Assembly: GCA_002305205.1 (NCBI GenBank)
Contig: DBQJ01000003.1
Coordinates: 79,541-109,120, forward strand
Length of the DNA: 29,580 nucleotides
Direction of reading: 5' to 3'
Source of the DNA: a candidate division WWE3 bacterium UBA1397
GTDB taxonomy: Bacteria > Patescibacteriota > WWE3 > UBA101185 > UBA10185
Shown here: piece by piece, positions 26,836 to 29,580 of the stretch
Position numbering within the stretch: position 1 is the stretch's first letter
How the letters are laid out: the number at the start of each line of letters is the position of its first letter
Translations under genes and position numbers: made by a program
Notes under the pieces: generated by a model
The model's database searches: none
The model's input: only the letters and a program-made list of their open reading frames with translations
What the model was told of the DNA's origin: nothing

Positions 26836-28260
26836 ATGAAGAAGGAAATATTTACAGACATCATTAAAATATTCTTATCTTCCTTTTTTATCTTTCTATT
26901 TTCTTGGCTGCTATTTTATTCTGTAAATATTAATAAACTAGCTGTTCAATCAGAAGATACTCTTCCCGCAATGTTTCTTCCTCTTTCCATTGTTAAAAGC
27001 CATACGTTGTATCTTGATGAGTATTACGATATGTTGATTCAAAGATACCCCCATCCCGATGATAAGGATTATATTAAAGGATTAACTCCATTTTATCTAA
27101 AGAAAATAGGAGACCACTATGCTTCGGCATTTCCTATAATAACGCCGATAATATCTATTCCCCTCTATATTATACCGGCCCTATCCTCAATGGAGATAAA
27201 CTGGCAGAATATAATATTTCTATCTCATTTAAGTTCGTCTATTATAATGTCCCTTGCCGGGTCAATGTTTTATGTTTTATTAAGAAAAGGACTTAACACT
27301 GGCAGAAGAATTGGTATCCTGGGATCTCTCATTTATTTATTTGCAACTATAAATTACGCATTAATATCCCAGGCAATGTGGCAGCATGGTACAGTTCAGC
27401 TTTTTCTCATATTGGCCACACTGTTTTGGATATATTCATTACGTGAAGATAAGATACTCAACTATATTTTGTTCGGATTGTTCTCCGGGTTAGCTATCTT
27501 ATCAAGACCTACAGCAGTAATTACTTTTTTAATATTATTAACAGCCGCAGTATTGTATAAAACAAAAGAGAAATACAGGGAGATAACAAACGTACAAATA
27601 AAATCAATTGTATTAAATAAGAAACTATTAAGTTACCTATTTTATACTATCCTAGGCATCCTGCCTTCTGTATTATTTTTTATTTGGTATAACAACACAT
27701 TTTATCAAAATATATCTAATCAGGGATATGCAGACCAATTGCTTGGAAGTTGGCTTTCTCCTTTTCCTCAGAGTTTTTTAGGGGTATGGTTTTCACCCAG
27801 CAAGGGTATACTAATCTACTCGCCAATATTCGTGTTCTCACTTATGGGGCTTACCCAATCTCTAAAGAGGAAGGAATATAGAAACGTAATATTTTTTATT
27901 ATTATATTGATTCATACTTTAGTAATATCATTATGGAAGCATTGGTATGGAGGGTGGTCGTTTGGGTATCGCATGTCTTCCGATATAATCCCGTATCTCG
28001 TATTTATGATAGTACCTTTTTTAAATTCTGATTTATTTAGTAAATATAAAAAATTATTTTATATTCTTTTTGCTATATCAGTATTTATTGAAATCATGGG
28101 AATAATATTTTTCGATGGAATATGGCATGCAGCTTATGATAAAGGTTTTAGAGATACTTCCTGGTTGTGGTCAATTAAAGATTCGGAAGCTTTATTTAAT
28201 ATTAGAAGAGTGTTGGTCAAGGCAGGGTTGATGGAAAAAGCCTGCCCACGCTGTCTTTGA
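26836..28260 (+). CDS. GT-C-like polytopic membrane glycosyltransferase
   Basis: A 474-residue polytopic membrane protein with about 10-11 hydrophobic segments. After the first helix, QSEDTLPAMFLPLS (38-51) places acidic residues in the first outer loop, as in GT-C enzymes. QHGTVQLFL (183-191), LSRPTAVITFL (222-232) and, near the last helices, WKHWYGGWSFGYRMSSDIIPYL (split over 367-388) are typical of a bacterial GT-C-like family annotated as mannosyltransferase-like. It differs from the other three GT-C genes here. The C-terminus ends in CPRC (470-473), an unusual closely spaced cysteine pair on the tail. It follows the methyltransferase after a 19-base gap with AGGGGA placed too far upstream (15 bases) to be a good ribosome binding site. 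Donor and acceptor unknown. Confidence 0.76.
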   Translation: MKKEIFTDIIKIFLSSFFIFLFSWLLFYSVNINKLAVQSEDTLPAMFLPLSIVKSHTLYLDEYYDMLIQRYPHPDDKDYIKGLTPFYLKKIGDHYASAFPIITPIISIPLYIIPALSSMEINWQNIIFLSHLSSSIIMSLAGSMFYVLLRKGLNTGRRIGILGSLIYLFATINYALISQAMWQHGTVQLFLILATLFWIYSLREDKILNYILFGLFSGLAILSRPTAVITFLILLTAAVLYKTKEKYREITNVQIKSIVLNKKLLSYLFYTILGILPSVLFFIWYNNTFYQNISNQGYADQLLGSWLSPFPQSFLGVWFSPSKGILIYSPIFVFSLMGLTQSLKRKEYRNVIFFIIILIHTLVISLWKHWYGGWSFGYRMSSDIIPYLVFMIVPFLNSDLFSKYKKLFYILFAISVFIEIMGIIFFDGIWHAAYDKGFRDTSWLWSIKDSEALFNIRRVLVKAGLMEKACPRCL

Positions 28261-28286
28261 TGATAACCCCCTTTTATTGATACAAT
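28257..28286 (+). promoter_or_regulatory. Possible weak promoter before the TuaH-like gene
   Basis: TTGATG (28257-28262) and TACAAT (28281-28286) lie 18 bases apart in the 38-base gap region, matching a sigma70-type consensus at 4 and 5 of 6 positions. The predicted transcript would start only about 6 bases before the ATG at 28299, so translation would be nearly leaderless. In AT-rich DNA such matches arise often by chance. Confidence 0.2.
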
Positions 28287-28298
28287 AACAGTTGAGAT

Positions 28299-29495
28299 AT
28301 GCGTCCTCAAAGCCGTAAATACAATATAATCTGTCTATCTAACCAATTGTGGGATTATCCCCTATGGACGAATAAAAGACATGTAATGGGGAGATTGGCG
28401 GAGAAGGGGCATAGTGTGTTATTTGTGGATCCGTTTCTCAATATTGGAAGAGTATTTCTAAAGCATGTGTTTAAGAAAGAATGGACACTAAGGAGGTTAG
28501 CAACAAGAATTAAGAAGGATTTTGGAGTAACTATATACACTCCTTTAAATGCGATCCCATTTGGTTATAAAGCTACAGAATTATATATAAAAAAAATAAA
28601 TAAGATCTCAGAGAACATATTTGATTCTTCAAGAAAAACATTACTTTGGATATATAATGTAGAGATTACTGATATTGATAAATATATAAAGGGAATCAAA
28701 CACGATTTTCTTATTTATGATTGTGTAGATAATTATTCAGCTTTTCCAAGATACGATACCGCTGACAAAAAAAGAAAGATTTCAACGCAAGAGAAGTATT
28801 TGGCCGAAAAAGCGGATGCTGTTTTTGCTTCAGCTCCCGGTTTAGTTGAGAAGATGAGGAAGTTTAATCCCAGAACATTTTATACTCCTAACGTTGGGGA
28901 TTATGAGAGATTTAAGAATACGCTTTCTTATAAAAATCAAATACCGGAGGAAATTAAAAGAATACCGGAACCTAGAATAGGATTCACCGGAGCAGTTGAT
29001 GAGTATAAGTTTGATACCGGTTTATTAAAAAAAGTTGCATCTGATTATCCGGGCTATTCTTTTATAATAATCGGTCCCATGGCTTTAAAGGAAAGAGAAG
29101 CAAGTAAAAAAGCATTAGGAGTTGAGGATCTTAATAATGTTTATTATTTTGATTCAAGACCATACGATCAGATGGTCAAATACACTGCAGGTTTTGATGT
29201 CTGTATAATACCTTATCAAATTAATGAATATACAGTTGGAGGATGTTTTCCAGTAAAATTTCATGAGCAATTAGCAGCAGGAATTCCGGTTGTAGTAACC
29301 GACTTACCTGCTTATGCACCTTTCTATGATGTTTGTTATATCTCCAAAAGTCATAATGAGTTTTCCCAAAATATTAGAAGAGCATTACAGGAGAATTCTC
29401 CTGAGAAGGTGAAGGAAAGACAAAAGATAGCTAAAGAGAATACATGGGACGGTAAGGTAAATAACATGATTAAAATTATCAATAGTTTGATATGA
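28299..29495 (+). CDS. GT4 glycosyltransferase, TuaH-like
   Basis: A 398-residue GT-B glycosyltransferase. YDCVDNYSAFPRYD (140-153), EKYLAEKADAVFASAPGL, FYTPNVGDYERF and GFTGAVDEYKFDTGLLKK are hallmarks of the TuaH-like subgroup of GT4, named from the teichuronic acid locus of Bacillus subtilis. In the donor domain PVKFHEQLAAGIPVVVTDLP replaces the classical E-x7-E region, as is usual for this subgroup. No membrane helix is seen. The ATG at 28299 lies 38 bases after the GT-C gene and overlaps nothing; the end overlaps the next GT4 gene by 4 bases (ATGA). With Ugd at 1599 it recalls teichuronic acid loci, but sugar specificity cannot be inferred and the similarity may only be of fold. Confidence 0.84.
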   Translation: MRPQSRKYNIICLSNQLWDYPLWTNKRHVMGRLAEKGHSVLFVDPFLNIGRVFLKHVFKKEWTLRRLATRIKKDFGVTIYTPLNAIPFGYKATELYIKKINKISENIFDSSRKTLLWIYNVEITDIDKYIKGIKHDFLIYDCVDNYSAFPRYDTADKKRKISTQEKYLAEKADAVFASAPGLVEKMRKFNPRTFYTPNVGDYERFKNTLSYKNQIPEEIKRIPEPRIGFTGAVDEYKFDTGLLKKVASDYPGYSFIIIGPMALKEREASKKALGVEDLNNVYYFDSRPYDQMVKYTAGFDVCIIPYQINEYTVGGCFPVKFHEQLAAGIPVVVTDLPAYAPFYDVCYISKSHNEFSQNIRRALQENSPEKVKERQKIAKENTWDGKVNNMIKIINSLI

Positions 29496-29580
29496 AAATT
29501 CTTTATGTTTTCAATTCAGGAAAGATGGGAGGTATGGAAAGACATGTACTGGATCTGGTTTCCGGTATGAAGAATAATGG
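29492..29580 (+). CDS. GT4 glycosyltransferase, 3'-truncated
   Basis: Only the first 29 codons are in the window; the gene runs off the right edge. The frame starts at an ATG overlapping the upstream TGA (ATGA). The visible part, MKILYVFNSGKMGGMERHVL followed by DLVSGMKNNG, has the N-terminal beta strand and the GGMERH glycine-rich acceptor loop of GT4 enzymes. This is enough to assign the family but not the function. It shows that the glycan locus continues beyond the window. Confidence 0.75.
   Translation, partial: MKILYVFNSGKMGGMERHVLDLVSGMKNN

Noticed and set aside
28221..28280. Rho-independent terminator after the GT-C gene
   Set aside because: The 6-base stem has a 14-base loop, lies inside the coding region and is not directly followed by a T run.
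1..29580. CRISPR array, transposon, tRNA or rRNA
   Set aside because: No spaced direct repeats, transposase-like proteins, terminal inverted repeats or recognisable tRNA/rRNA sequence were seen on either strand.

Overview
The window is a single, unbroken, co-directional run of genes for building and exporting surface glycans. I count 24 genes, all on the + strand; the first and last are cut by the window edges. I see no tRNA, rRNA, CRISPR array, insertion sequence or convincing minus-strand gene. No stretch over 300 bases lacks a gene: the longest gap is 80 bases (20288-20367), and most neighbours overlap by 1-32 bases or lie within a few bases. This is the layout of one long, largely translationally coupled operon.

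The DNA is clearly AT-rich, with heavy use of ATA (Ile) and AGA/AGG (Arg). TGA is used as a normal stop, which argues against lineages that recode TGA. Some starts have bacterial-type Shine-Dalgarno sequences (before ugd at 1599, and before 5375, 8108 and 12378); many others have none. With dense GT-C, polyprenol-phosphate-sugar synthase and DUF2079 genes, this suggests an uncultivated bacterium, possibly a Patescibacteria/CPR lineage such as Microgenomates. That assignment is inference: no phylogenetic marker is present, and a DPANN archaeon or another AT-rich bacterium cannot be excluded.

Layout. (1) 1-4170: the end of a DPM1-like GT2/GtrA fusion, an ALG5-like GT2, UDP-glucose 6-dehydrogenase and a GT4. 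(2) 4167-6571: two more GT4 enzymes. (3) 6540-10887: a GT-C membrane glycosyltransferase, a polyprenol-phosphate-sugar synthase and a DUF2079 membrane protein. (4) 10895-18427: two Wzx-like flippases bracketing three GT-C proteins, of which the outer two are paralogues. (5) 18449-22938: a double-GT2 membrane protein, a B12-binding-type radical SAM enzyme with a variant cysteine motif, and a GT2 with C-terminal membrane helices. (6) 22943-26816: two GT4 enzymes alternating with two SAM methyltransferases. (7) 26836-29580: another GT-C-like membrane protein, a TuaH-like GT4 and the start of a further GT4.

How the genes may work together (inference from families): Ugd makes UDP-glucuronate; the GT2 and GT4 enzymes assemble lipid-linked oligosaccharides on the cytoplasmic face; flippases move them across the membrane; DPM1/ALG5-like enzymes charge polyprenyl phosphate with single sugars; and the GT-C enzymes use those lipid-sugar donors outside to decorate a glycan, lipid or protein. 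The methyltransferases and the radical SAM enzyme probably modify the glycan or its lipid. I see no clear Wzy polymerase, ligase, ABC exporter or chain-length regulator here.
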